In this document: piece by piece, positions 24,673-37,498 of the stretch
Layout: each line of letters starts with the position of its first letter
How positions within the stretch are numbered: position 1 is the stretch's first letter
Program-made: the position numbers and the translations under genes
Source of the DNA: Camillea tinctor
Lineage: Eukaryota > Ascomycota > Sordariomycetes > Xylariales > Xylariaceae
Reading direction: 5' to 3'
DNA: 64,000 nucleotides
Assembly: GCA_022578605.1 (NCBI GenBank)
Contig: MU394075.1
Span: 372,001 to 436,000, forward strand
Notes under the pieces: generated by a model
Databases searched by the model: none
Seen by the model: only the letters and a program-made list of their open reading frames with translations
Told to the model about the DNA's origin: nothing

Positions 24673-27408
24673 GGGTCTTGATTTAGTTTACCTAGCTTCT
24701 TGTGGACTACGGTTACGTTCTTCTTCTTTTTCTCCTCCTCCCCTTTGTCTTCCTCCTCCCCACCCAGGCTCACTTAAGCGCGCACACACACTCTCACTTA
24801 TAACACTTATACCTACACACACTGACCAAGCCGTGCTCGCGTATAATTTTACCCTCCTATATCAATCGGGCGAGAATAGTTCTATATCGGCCGGGTCATC
24901 ACAACCCCCTGCCCATACTTCTCGGATAACGCCATTGTAGTGTAGAGCTGCTATCTTGAGGCTAACCAAAGAGGTGGCGAGCTTGCCCAGCCGCCAGAGG
25001 GGGGTACTTGAAGGTACCTCAACGTTGGACACTCCATCTCAACACGCTCGCGATGCAGCCCACACAGTTTCATGTTCCTAGAGCCAATTGAGAGATGCAT
25101 GGCCGTTTCTCTAGCACGTAGACTCGGATGCACTGAAACCATTTGACGTCTTCAACCGTCACCTCTACCGCGTGTAATTCTGTATATTGTCTCATGCGAC
25201 AGCCCTCGACTGCACTACACACCCTGCGAGATAAGACCTCGTGACGGGATTTTGCCTTCCAAACATCGGGTTCCACATCGGCAAGGGAGATCTTGGGTAG
25301 ATCTCCGCTAACCGGGGGCTCTTGGCCAAATTCCTAACCTCCTCCATACAACGTCGCCTCATCCTCAACCGCCTTTTTAGTATGTATCGTGCAGTTTGGA
25401 ATAGACGACGTGATGACTTCCAGTCATAACAAAGGGGAATTCAGGTGTCGTAGGGCTCTCGTCACTGGAATAGACTTCACCAACGTGCGAGAGGCCGTCG
25501 ATATCCAACCTCACCGCTTCATTCGGGCGCTCCCTAGCGCTCTGCCATACCAATTTCACCGCGCCAGCAGGGTAATCTTGGTTTTTTTGGCTCTTGAAGA
25601 CGGTAGCGAGTAGATCTTAACTCCTCGGCTACTACCGATTAGACTGATGCACCAGCACAGACACAGATGGTGCATAAGCTACTGTGGACTAGGCAAGAGT
25701 CTGTCTGTCGACGGCGTGAGCCGAAATTCTCATCTCGAATGCCTGACTGGCTCTTGTGAGGAGGAATCATGGTTGCGCCGTGGATTATCCTGGGACCGCA
25801 ACGGTTGTCTGTGCGATAGACTCCATTACCAGATTAGACTCATCGATGTGGATATGGGGGGTTTCCCATGGAGCTATACTCTCTTGAATTAGCTAACCAT
25901 CTTAAGCTTCTTTCAGCAATCCACCTTGGGCTATGTCTTCTATTATTCGACAGCCATATTGATAATCCCCATCAACAATTACATCACCAATCGAAGAGCC
26001 AGATGACCCCTCCACATTGGTATCTGTCCGGCGTGAACAAGCTTTAGGTGTGGTAGACTGTGGTAAGAGCGGTGAGCAAGAGTATTGCATTTATGAGAGT
26101 TATAGTGATTGAATTAACACCAACTTGTCTATGACAACTTCAATGTGGAATTCGATTGTTTGATGGCTAATACTGTGGCATAAGAGATACGTATCAGAGA
26201 GCTATGTTCGAGAACCTGCGATCTGCAACTGGCATCTTTCCATTACCACATTGCCCTTTTTGCAGTTGCTTCATACGAAAGATCGTACATGACAGCCGAA
26301 GCGAGCCGTGCTGCCACCCAAGAGTTTCAGCCCAGTGGACCCCACGGTCCAGACCAGTTGACTCGCATGAAAAGGGATCTTGGACGCATTGCAGATCGCC
26401 TGTGCAGATAAACGGCAACCTACAGCCAACTTTATATAGCGAATTCAGTTGCGTATCTTCGAATTTCTCTATGCGTCAGTGATACCTCTAGAAATATAGA
26501 TTGTTTGGTGTAATTATAGAAGCGGTTACTTCTATTGATTATGGGTATCTTAAGTAGAGACCTAGTTAGGGAATAATTATAGTACATTATCTCCATCAAG
26601 TATGTATTTTGTCATATATTAAGAATACGCCGCTGAGCAGGTTGGAGTAATTCATACTACAAGATAACCACGAGCCAGTTTCGTAGAGCAAATCACTATA
26701 GTATATTGGACATTATGTCTATATATTAACTATAGATTTGATAGACCAGTTTACTAGACCCAGCGTGCCGAGTATCCCGCCTTCCTGCCTATTTCTTCTT
26801 ACAGCGCCCTCCGTGAACTTATTAGTTTGCCATTGGCAATTTAATCTATCTAGCTGAAGGCAGACATGCTATATCCCTTTATAGGAATTTCGTAAATTAT
26901 GAACTTTTTGTATCAATTGATATGTGAAAGTAAATACATTGAGCAGAAGCATGAAGATAGCGGCCGGCTAAATTAGTAATGATCAAAGATTATTCTATTG
27001 ATTTTAGGGGAGCATAATATCCTCACTCATAATGTTTCATAATATTGGATTTCTTGGGAAAAGGGGGCTAAAACGAGACAGGACTTGACGAGGAATATCA
27101 ACGAGTTCTCATAGTTTCACTATTATGTAGTTCTTATTAAACAAGGGATAGAGACCTAAATAGCCTTTACATATGTAAGTACTATGAAGAGGTTATCCAG
27201 GACTTTGTTAATTAGCTACAGATGTAACATAGTTGGAATTAAGGAGCAACATTTGAATAAATGCACGAGGTAGGTAGGTTTACAGGATCAGTTTATCCAT
27301 ATACAAATACTATAATTTGGTTCAATATCCTTCGGGCCAATAGTAGTCCTGCTCTCTATTGAACGCGGAAGGTTAGTTTAAAGTAAGAGGTTGGATCTGA
27401 CGTAATCT

Positions 27409-29020
27409 CTATGTCTTGGGGAACAAATCATATAACCTATTGATCGATTCTATCAAGCCGTCACGGGAAGGCTTCCAACCTCTCCACTCTTCCATGTAGG
27501 TACATGACAGAGCTGAAGGCTTTGCTTGTACATCTGACCTGCCAAGGGCAAGCATCATGATCAAACCCCTGAGTAGGGCTTCATGGTACTTTTGTAAGAT
27601 AGGACAAAAGCTGCACAAAACCTTGTTTTGGTTGTGTTTATTCCCGCTTAGACGACATTACTCGATACGCATATTTGGGTTGTCGTGCTATAATATCCAC
27701 TGAACTGGCATGAATTATGTCGTACAACGTTGAATCTTGCATAGAAATGGACTCAAAGCCGGCGCCGGCATTTCCTAGATTTTGTGCATAAGATATGAGC
27801 AACAAGAATCCTGTGATGATAGCCCTGTCCAGTTCTCCTTTTGCAGTTCCCGCGTCCATAAGGGGATCCAACCACAAAACCCTGGTTCCAGCCCCCAATC
27901 TTGTTCAACCACGCACATGATGTGTAACATCCAAACCAAATGCAGAAGCGAGTTCGAATAAGCAACAACGAGGGACCCGGCCAATGGTGAGCTCGAAGTG
28001 ATTTGAGTGGTCTTCAAGACGACAGCACTGCACGACTAGCACGACGATCTTCACCACGCCCAGACACTAGGAACTCTACAGTAAAGCGACGAGAGCTCCT
28101 GTGTGACCCCAACCAATGTAGAGCCTCATGCCATGCGCAGGTCCTCTTCGGGGAAAAGTCGTTGAGTAGAACATGAGCAATCAAACTTCAACTTGGAGCC
28201 GAGTGCCGACTTAAAGCCTTCTCTTATACAACTAGAGTCAACCAACACCGCTGACCTAGTTGATACATCACCTTTCGTTCCAAGGGTCAGAAGCAACCGG
28301 AATTCTCGACCCCGCATGCCGGCGCGTATCATCCCATGCACTATGTATGCGGGTGTCATCTCCGGTGGGCGGGTCACTGTTGATAGGACCGCCTATAAGA
28401 AGATACCCTTCCTTCATTCCCACCGGTTAAATCCGGGGGAGCTGCACGCTTTCAGCCACATCTGCTTGGTATCGTCTGGTATGACGCAACAGGGTGTGTG
28501 TCTCCTATTTTTGTTTATAAGGGGAAAACGTCTTGTCTTCTAGATTTTCCATCCCACCAAAAGCTTCTCCTCCTTTTTCTGCATAGCTGGAGTGCTATAG
28601 AGTCCCAGGTGCTCCGAAATCCGCTGTCTTACCTACCCCTAGCCACATGCCAAAACGCATCTGTGCTCTCCCCTGTCGAACTCGCGAGTGACCACTTACA
28701 GGGTAGCTGGAGCCGTCAGCGGCCCGCACTTGGCGACGATCATCTTGGGAGATATGCATGAGACAGTAGTCTCAACCAAACTTTGGTAGATGGCAGAGGC
28801 CTTGGTGATCTTTAGGTTGCTTAAAGTACCCATTTTCTTACTGGATTACCGGGGTATTCTTCTGATCGGGCATGAGTACGTGCATGATGTTTGGGGCGAT
28901 CTAGAAAATCATGAATGAGAATACTCGTATGATTTCGAGGGCAAGACCGTCGCACTGATCCCGCATCTGGTCTGGCACCAATACGTTCCACAGATCAGGA
29001 AAGTCTTGGGCTAGACAACC
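27409..29020 (-). pseudogene. Possible relics of a degraded gene
   Basis: Several minus-strand pieces read like protein but do not join. One at 29020-28901 contains DFPDLWNVLVPDQMRDQCDG, then ALEIIRVFSFMIF and a stop; it is preceded by a CTAAC...TTAG-like acceptor. Others are GTKGDVSTRSAVLVDSS near 28.3 kb, LDRAIITGFLLLISYAQNLG near 27.8 kb, and WKPSRDGLIESINRLYDLF near 27.45 kb. They are separated by stops and shifts. I cannot name a family and cannot exclude chance; the common orientation and order are the only link. Confidence 0.22.
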
Positions 29021-30955
29021 TACTACCTAAGTTAGATGGCATAACCGATTCGGAATAAGATCGAAAAGTCAGAGCTCTAGCAAGCTCTTGGAGGGGAATA
29101 TGACATATGTTAGCAGTTTAACCGAAACCCCTCCAATATAGTCTAATTTCCCCTCCCGCTTGAAAGGAATAGCTTCGATTTTACATATGAATGTTCCATA
29201 ATTGTATATAGTTCTAAAGCTGGCTATTTACATAGGAGAAACCGACTTGTTTTCAAGTCTGTAATAGAGAATGTCTTTTATCCTGATATTATTGAGAATA
29301 ATATTTAGATATTAGAAATCCCTCAATTACTATTCGTTTTCTTCTCCGCTGCTCATATATCTACACCTAAAGTTTACGCATCGAAAATCTGTATATACTT
29401 ACCTAGTTTGGGCTTAAACGTCTAGTAGTGTAAAAAGAAGCCTCAGTATGCGGGAATACCCGACCAACATACGATACTACATTAGTAGACACCATATCTC
29501 CGATTTCATGAAGAGATAACCTCACTTCCACATTACCTCATTCTCCCATTATTGACCTCCTACATTTGCAACGCAACCCTCCAACATGCTTTGGGCACAC
29601 CCTCAACAGAAAGAGACATAATGAAGTTTAGATTGCATAGGTTGATTTTGGTCTACCGTCAAATCTAGGAGGTCTCGAATTCTATCCTGCAGCAACCGTA
29701 TTTGTCATTTTGATGTCCAATATTTCCCATGGTAGATCAAGCTTCAAGGGAGTTTTCTCGACGTGCAACTTCCCCGAGCGAAATACTAAGCCCGATAGCA
29801 CTTTGACAAAGCTGTTACGGACTGTTACGAATGAACTTGATCGTTGTCTATAACAATTTCCGTATCATATAGGCACAGAATTTGGGTTTTATCGTGATTG
29901 ATGGCACATATTCACATATCTACCGGTTGATTTCTCACTGGATATCTTAAGATATAGATAACAGGAGTTTCCTGTACGGCAAAAGACTTGCGTGAGATTC
30001 CGAGCAGACAATCAAGTAAGATTGAATATAGGATGAATTTGGTGAAAACAGCTATTCCCTCTACAACCTATGGTATAAAGCATCCAACCTCTCCGCATGC
30101 AAAACAGTTATAGGGAAGTGAAAAGAATAGGTTAGTATTTCTCACGGAGAAGTTTCGTCTCTAGAAATAGCAGAAGGAAATATAAACTAGCATTGACAAC
30201 CACAAAATGTATAAGTAGATTGATATTAGATCATACCCATTATATAAGAATTCAATACGGAATCCGCTGATATACTCCTTTTCAATCTTCGCGATACCGG
30301 TAATCGAAACATGATGTGACAAGGTTCTTGAACAGAACCTCGCTAATCACATTCCCGTTGTGCAACATACTAAAACTAAACATACCTATATCACCTCGTC
30401 CAATAGCAAGAAGCAGCCTCTTTGTTCTGCAAAGGTATACGCTCCCTCCTTTACCTACCCTGGTTCTATACACCGCAAGTCATGACACATGACATGAATA
30501 CTTTATATAAATTAAGTATACAACTTGATACTCTCCTGATCAACCTGTCAATTCCATCTGCCGGCCCCGGTTTTCAAGTGTGATAAGCACCTACGTTGCA
30601 GTGACATGCCATTACCTACCAAAAACAGGGGTGATGGGAATATATTCCCTGTTAAGGAATCTATAACAAGATCTGAAGAGACGAACCACACCTACGAGGG
30701 TTACGATAAAGTTCTTACTTATTGCACTATTAACAATTCAGTTGCATTTGAATATACGTGTAAAACTACACCGCCTTATAGGTGAGACTTCCAGTAGATA
30801 ATACTCGAGGCATACAGTAACTATAACACGCTCGAACGACATGGTGAGTAACATACATACGGGTAAAAGTCTTTGGAAGAGAAGCTTGTTCTGATTAATA
30901 TTTATTGTACTGGTACTGCTGTTAACTAATACTTGTTTAACGATTATTCACTTGT

Positions 30956-33585
30956 TTAGTATAACCCAAAGCTGGCTCTCCTCATATTCACCGAACGCCT
31001 CAGCTCGGAGCCCCGTATAGCCCTCCTTGCGTTAAAAGTGCCATTAAAACCGACATAATCACCTACGCTAGGCGGCAAATCTGTGACTGATGTGCCCCAG
31101 GTGCTCTCATTCCTCCCCAGGGTGAGGACAAGTTCCTTGCCTTCGGTGAAGAAGCTGTGGTCAACCCAATTCTTCGTGTACGGTATCCCATCTAGCGTAG
31201 CGCTCTGTATATAGATAGCCTCGTAGTTAGGATCGAAGTTCACGTTTCGGATAATCGAGGTCTTTCCCGTGAGGGGGCTTGTTATGTTGACGCTCTCAAA
31301 GAAAGGGGGTGTGATGAGGTAAACATTTTGGCCTGGGTTGGGAAATAGTCCCATCATCGAAAAGGCCACGAAAGATCCCATAGCTCCGCTGTCATCATTC
31401 CCGGGAAGACCTTCTGGTGTTGTCGAGAAATATTCCGGGATATAGAAATGACTGCGTTTCGCTGACAACCCTGGTCGACCGGCGTAGTGGTATTGAAAGA
31501 CAGTTAGGAATGCCGGCTCGTTACCGATGTATGTAATTTCGGTGTCGTGCAAATAATCCAAACGACGGACAAATTCACTTGGTCCACCATACAGTGCGAT
31601 AAGGTCGCCTTGGTTGTGTGGTACGAAGAAGCCATACTCCCAAATACTACTCTCGAAAGTTTCTTGAGCATTGTTCTGCAGCGAACACGCTCTACTGGTT
31701 GAGTTATCAATATTGCTGCACCACAATGGGTCTTGAAAGCCCCAGGTTTCATTTAAAAATTTCGGCTGAAAGAAACCAACGTAGCCAGTACTCGTACCAT
31801 CATCAAGCGCCGATGTCTGATCCGATTTGTACAAGTTCTTCCAGGACTCGCTAGAATCCAGATACTTTTCCATATCTGATGTTTTGTTAAGAATTTTCGC
31901 CATCTGTGAGATCACGAAATCATTGTAGCTGTACTCTAGCGTTCTAGATATACTTCTTGTCATAGTTCCAAAACCTTTGTAATCAAAGTCTTGTACGGGA
32001 ACATAGCCAAGCCTCTTCCAGCTGTCAAGGCCACCACGGCCTTCGCTTGACCAGTCAAAAGGCTCTACTTCCGCGTCTTTTATGACTGCCTCGTATCCTG
32101 TATCCCACTGTAGGAAAGTCAGCTGTTTTCTTACGAGGGCGTCAGTTATAAAAAGGGGCTACTTACATCGATACCATCTACAATACCTTTCAAAAGTCCA
32201 TCGGCAAGTACCACATCCGCATTTGATCCACCCTTTGAAGTGCTTAGCATAGATACTATATAAAACGGGTCTCGATTATTACCTGAGTGTAACCTTTGGA
32301 GAAAGTCATACGACAATCCGGAAGCCAACCCTCCTGTCTGTAAGTGTCGATTAGGGACCGAAGCATCTGTGCAACCGAAGAAGGGTCGGTGATTGTCAAA
32401 AACGGTATTTGTGACCGAAAGCTATCCCAGAGGCTTCGAAGATGGTGAGTATACGCATGCGAACAAGGAAGATATTCACCCTTACCAGTAGAAAGAATCA
32501 AAGTACGGCTCACCCGAATCCCAGAGCGGATTCTCGCCGGTATAGTTTTGAGGGTTTACCATCGTCCTATAGATTCCGCTATAGAAATTTGTAAGCAGGT
32601 CCTGCTCAACTCCACCGCCGGTGGACACGACGATGGGACTAAGCTTTTCACTCCATGCATCAGAAGCAGCTTTCTCAACACTCTCAAAGTCGTAGTCTGG
32701 GATCTCAGCCTCCGCATTTGAGCAGGCCTGCTCAGAACTTAAGAAACTCAGGCCTACACGAGCCAGCACCGGAGTATCCGCCGACTCAAACCTGACGAAA
32801 GCGCCGCCAGGTAAGGGACCCTGATTAATGCCACGGGACACAGTCAAGTCTTTGACATCTGTGCTGGCCCTACTATCGACGAATATTCCATTGTCCAATA
32901 TCGGGTTACCAGAGAAATCGGTGCAAAAGTACGCCACATACAATCCTTGACTGAAGCTGGACCTGAAACGTGCATTCCCTGTGATTCGTCCAGTCTCGGG
33001 GTCAACAGAAACGGTCCCATTATCTTGGCGCGAATCAGATAAGTCCGTCAGATCCTGGAGAATAAGTGGGTGAGATGCGTTCCCCGAGGTCGCCGGGAAT
33101 GTGAAGCGGAATAAAGCCGTGTGATGCGTAGTCGTCATCTCGGCCCCGATTCCCGAGTTGAGAGTGATCCCGAAATAGCCGGGTCGTGCTACGACGTTGG
33201 ACTCACTGAACGAGCCAAAAGCCTGGCGCGTAGGCTTGGGGAAAGCACATTGATTGATGTCATCCTCGGGACAGCTGGCGTAAGGGAAGAGGGGGAAGTT
33301 GCCGAGGGATGGTGAGCCTCCCGTTCCGGAGTCGTGTAATGCGGAAAAGCCAGTAACAGGAGTGCCATCGAGGGTGAATCCGCCCTGGTTACTCCCAGAG
33401 CTGGTGTCAGCAACAGCTTTCGCCATGCCGTACGGGAGGGATGCTCCAGGGAAGATGTTGCCTCCATTACGGCTACCAATGAGCTGGTCGACGTATTGGA
33501 GGGGATTGAAAGCAGCATCCTGTCCAAAGGCTACTGTCGCAGCAAACAAACCGGCGAAACCTAGACGGTGACTGGATGAATGCAT
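30956..33585 (-). CDS. Secreted GH92 family alpha-1,2-mannosidase
   Basis: Four exons (33585-32486, 32433-32283, 32232-32167, 32107-30956; introns of 52, 50 and 59 nt) encode about 822 residues. ATG 33585 is chosen because it starts a signal peptide (LGFAGLFAATVAFG, cleavage near 21-23); the frame upstream has no ATG. Family signs are YVDQLIGSRNGGNIFPGASLP near 31-51, the junction FDSFYCLWDSFRSQIP restored by splicing, GNEPAFLTVFQYHYAG near 634, and the C-terminal signature GNDDSGAMGSFVAFSMMGLF near 675. GH92 enzymes are calcium-dependent, inverting exo-alpha-mannosidases acting on N-glycans or mannan; length fits fungal members. Several N-x-S/T sites suggest the protein is itself glycosylated. 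It probably acts outside the cell or in the secretory path. No partner gene lies nearby. Confidence 0.93.
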
Positions 33586-36189
33586 CGTGACTGGTCTGTT
33601 TGCCAAGGCAAGACCAAGGGGTAAAGAATGGACAGGTAACAAGAGATATTCATAAAGCCATCTCGTGCCCGACGGGTGTGGTTGAGGATGATATGATATG
33701 CATGCGAGTTGGGTGGAGGTAAACGGACATCTCGGATATGTGTATGCAGATCACGGCCATCCGCACCAAACTTCGTTTCCACGACATCGCGAGAAGGAGA
33801 GACATACATGTCTTAGTGTGGCCGAGTGACCAAGCTCGCGTGCCGTAAACAAACCTTCCATTCCTGGCGACGTGGGATGCTCCCTATTTCACTGCATCAT
33901 GCACACCGGGGAGATAACGCGAGGTGTAAATGGAAAAGAGCGCGGTGGTACCGTTGCATTCGGCAATAATAAGATTGCCCCGGGCTTCTCACCATCCTCA
34001 TTAGTTGAGAAGATGGGGTAGTAACAAATACTAACCTACCTACCTATCGTGACGGGTGTGGGTGATACATATCACATTCCATTCATTCCCTACATGTATA
34101 CCAATGTTTACATCGCGAGGAAGCTTTTCTTGATAGTGGGTATTATTAGCATGTCACTGGTCAGTCCATGTGAGCAAGGATCAACATGTACATAGTAGGG
34201 TAACCTCCCTTGCAAGCAGGAGGTTGGTTTACTGATAGTGATAGGATTGGCAACGTTGAATTTACGGAGGACTGGGTTAAAGCAAAGTAACATTTTGATA
34301 AAAGTCCCTAACCGTAGACTATAAAAAGAATAATTAAGCAAGTAGACGCATGCAGCATCAAGGTGTACTACACTACTAGGTTAAAACCATTCGATATGCC
34401 GGGATTTATCTTACCTGTGCAGTTTTCTCTTCATCTGGTTCGCTTCTTAGCTTGACGATCGCTGTTCCTGCATGTTTCTACATACACTACATCGTGATCA
34501 GCGCCGTCTAGACCACATAACCTCTCCAAATTTGCGAAGTAGCTCAGTCAATGTTTAGGGCCAGAGAAAAGCCCCGGGCCTGCATTGATGCACCGAATCA
34601 CCACGTCTTTCGCCCCCTCAATTACCACAAGAATACTAAACTCGAGAAGAGGTTCACGTGGGCATCCGAACCCGCCGCCGCTATGCAACTATCCTGTTTT
34701 GCCTTGTCTGTGCGCTACGTTTACGATCATACGACGTGTGCAGTGAACAATACCTACCTACTCATACATGTATGCAATTGATGGTAGGTAATTGGCTACG
34801 GCAATACAATTAACACGCCCATTTGATTGTATAGGGGTGACAGTCACAGCATTTAATTAACTTCAATGCAGAACGCGCTGCCGAATGTTATAGAAACAAA
34901 TTCAAGAAATTTTCAAGTTTATGTACGTCTAGTATACCTAAAGTAAACTGCGACAAGATGAGCTTGAAGTATCAATATAGTATAACCCAACCTAGTAGGA
35001 TCGTAACGGTTTTAGGTTGCCAAGTTGATAAGTAGTCATTGTGGCACTATGTAGTGAAAAGCATCGTTAAAATTCACGAGTCATTAGAGAACCTCTGGCC
35101 AATTTTTCTCCAACGACGGATCTACTTGGACATGATATGTTCAATGTTGTTCTTAGGTAACGAGTTTTGACGTTTCAACACTCAGGAACAATTATTGTCC
35201 TTATGTATAATATTGATTTACCTCTTGATACTAGGGGTTACGACTGCTTCCATAAACCGAAACCGAGGTGGTTGAAAGTTATATCGCAGCTCGGACGGAC
35301 ACGGGCTCCTCCAAATCCATCACTTCGACAACTGACACCTAGGAAACTTCCGAAAAGCGTAGCAGTCGTAAACGAGCAGATTCCTTGAGATGAAAATCTT
35401 TGAGGATAAATTTAGGATGACATTCAAAATAGAGTCTTGGTAGACTAATCAACTGGTCGTACCTAGAGTTTTATACGAGCTAACCAAGTTTTACTTCAAC
35501 CGGTGAACAAATAACCATGCAGGCTAGTGAATCTTCTAAGCTTCCACAGCCGTAGATCCCGAGAGTCTAAGTCACAATGGAACCTACTTCATAAGCAAAA
35601 TTTCATCTCCAACTCGTGATATCAAGAACGCGAAGCACACCGAGAACGCCGCGATGAACACATATGGATATTCTTGAATATGGCCTACGTATTGTAGTCT
35701 AAGAATAGAATCTATTGCGGCGAGTGAAACATGTAAATTTGAGTATAAACATATAGCACTCGACAACTACTTCATTAGGTCAGGAGATTTATGCTCCATC
35801 ACCGCCAGGTTCATTTACAGTGAAATCCGGAGAGAATCACGAAGTCGAAGAAAAGCTTAGCATGTAGTCGCCTATATGAGGCAACGTCGTTTATTCATTG
35901 GATGTCGTGCAACTCAAGTTATCGTGAGGTAGGTGATAGAACCCTAACTTCCCGTATCCCATGCATCACCGATAGACTCCCATAAACGGGGAAAGAAACG
36001 GCGTAAACGTCCACCACGCGACCTTAGACGTGACTCGCCATACATGAGCTAGCGCCCCCTTTTCGCCTATGTCCTCCCCCTATCTCTCCATCACCACCAC
36101 CAGTTCATTAAACCTACTATCACACCGTTAGCCAAAGGACCTCCCCCTTCTCTCCGAGGTAGAAACAAGCAGGCACGCTCATTCCCCCC
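33586..36189. other. Gene-free region
   Basis: About 2.6 kb. The left end is the promoter of the GH92 gene and the right end the 3' region of the reductase gene. No coding or RNA gene is supported. A short stretch at 33812 resembles the D-arm of a serine tRNA but has no matching remaining arms. Confidence 0.45.
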
Positions 36190-37498
36190 TCAGAGCTTCG
36201 CAGAGCCACCCACCTCATCATACGGCTTAACCTCCACCAGCAGCTTGCCGATATTCTCGCCATCGAACAGGTGTCGGATGGCCTTATCCGCGAGCTGCAA
36301 GCCGCCCTTGACGACGGTCTCCTTGCGCTTGATCTTGCCCTGGGCGAGCCAGTCGCCGAGCTCCTTGCGCGCCGCGGCGTTCTCGCTCGCGTAGTCGAAC
36401 ACGATGAAGCCCTGCATGCGCACGCGCTGGGCGACGACGACGCTCAGGTTGCTGGGGCCCTTGCTCGCCTTGCCGGGGGTGTTGTAGCCGCTGATGGCGC
36501 CGCACATGACGAAGCGGGCGTGGGTGGCGGCGCGGCCCAGGGCGGCTTCCAGGATATCCCCGCCGACGTTGTCCCAGTACACGTCGATGTACTTGGGCGT
36601 CGCGGCCTTCAGGTCCTCGCGGAAGGACGGCGACTTGTAGTTCAGGGCGGCGTCGAAGCCGAGCTCCGACACGAGCCACGCGCACTTCTCGTCCGACCCC
36701 GCGATGCCGACCACGCGCGCGCCCTTCAGCTTGCAGATCTGGCCCACTACCGAGCCGGTGGCGCCGGCGGCGCCGGAGACCACGACGGTTTCGCCGGGCT
36801 GGGGGTTGCCGATCTTGGAGAGGCCGAAGTAGGCCGTGAGACCGGTCATGCCTTTGGGGAGGGGGAGGAAGGAAGGGGTGCGTGTCAGCTTACGGTTTTT
36901 TCTTTCGTGTGGATAGCTCGAGGACAAAAACGAGGGGCAGAGAGGGGTGGGAGAGATATGAAGGGGACTTACCCAGCACGCCCAGCGCATCGGTGGCCTT
37001 GGCCCCCTCGGGGAGCTGCACAGTCTCAAACTGCTTCTCGTTGACGATGGCCACCTCGGTCCAGCCGGCGCTGGCATACACCAGGTCGCCCTCCTTGGCC
37101 TTGGGGTTCTTGCTGGCCAGGACCCTGGACAGGGTGCCGCCGCGCATCTTCTCCCCGATGGCGACGGGTGGCACGTATGACCGAGCATCTGCGGGCGGAA
37201 ACAACACGTCAGTAAAGAAGAAGAAGAAAAAAGCTGTTCGTTTATATTATCTTCGGGGTGTGGAGTGGTGGTGAGATCTCGTGAGGGGTATGAGCACAGA
37301 GAAACGGGGAAACTCACCGTTTAGCCAGCCTCGCATAGCGGGGTCTAGGGAGAGGTAGAGTACTTCAACGAGGAGCTCGCCATCCTTTAGCTGGTCGGCC
37401 GTGGGCGCAGGTGCGGTTTCCAACCTGAAGGTCTGGCCGGGGATGATGTCGGTCTTGGGCCGTTCGGCAAGGACGAAAGTGTGGTTCTCGCGAGCCAT
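36190..37498 (-). CDS. NADP-dependent alkenal/enone reductase (MDR family)
   Basis: Three exons (37498-37318, 37188-36973, 36851-36190; introns of 129 and 121 nt) give about 352 residues, the usual length. The ATG lies in a good context (accATGg on the coding strand). Evidence for a zinc-free medium-chain reductase of the leukotriene-B4 12-hydroxydehydrogenase / curcumin reductase group: YLSLDPAMRGWLND at about 48-61, GMTGLTAYFGL near 133-143, the nucleotide loop SGAAGATGSVVGQ at 158-170, GSDEK at 184-188 for NADP binding, and YWDNVGGDILE. It likely reduces C=C bonds of alpha,beta-unsaturated aldehydes or ketones with NADPH in the cytosol. The substrate is not evident. The gene is clearly richer in GC than its surroundings, which also creates long false frames on the other strand. 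Confidence 0.93.

Larger units (their letters stand above)
19857..30955. other. Eleven-kilobase gene-poor region
   Basis: No complete gene is supported in about 11 kb. The first 800 bases are probably the promoter and leader of the factor gene ending at 19856. The rest is AT-rich with microsatellites near 20.7-20.9 and 24.1 kb, a hairpin at 21856, a perfect TACCTAGGTA at 24663, and a few short protein-like minus-strand segments at 27.4-29.0 kb. Dense stops suggest old, mutated sequence. No transposase, reverse transcriptase or long terminal repeat is recognisable by eye. Confidence 0.5.

Noticed and set aside
33812..33890. Serine-tRNA-like start (gtggccgagtgaccaag)
   Set aside because: No matching acceptor stem, anticodon arm or T-arm follows.
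36271..37044. 257-codon plus-strand frame opposite the reductase gene
   Set aside because: It is the GC-rich antisense shadow of conserved reductase exons and has Ala/Gly/Arg-rich meaningless sequence.
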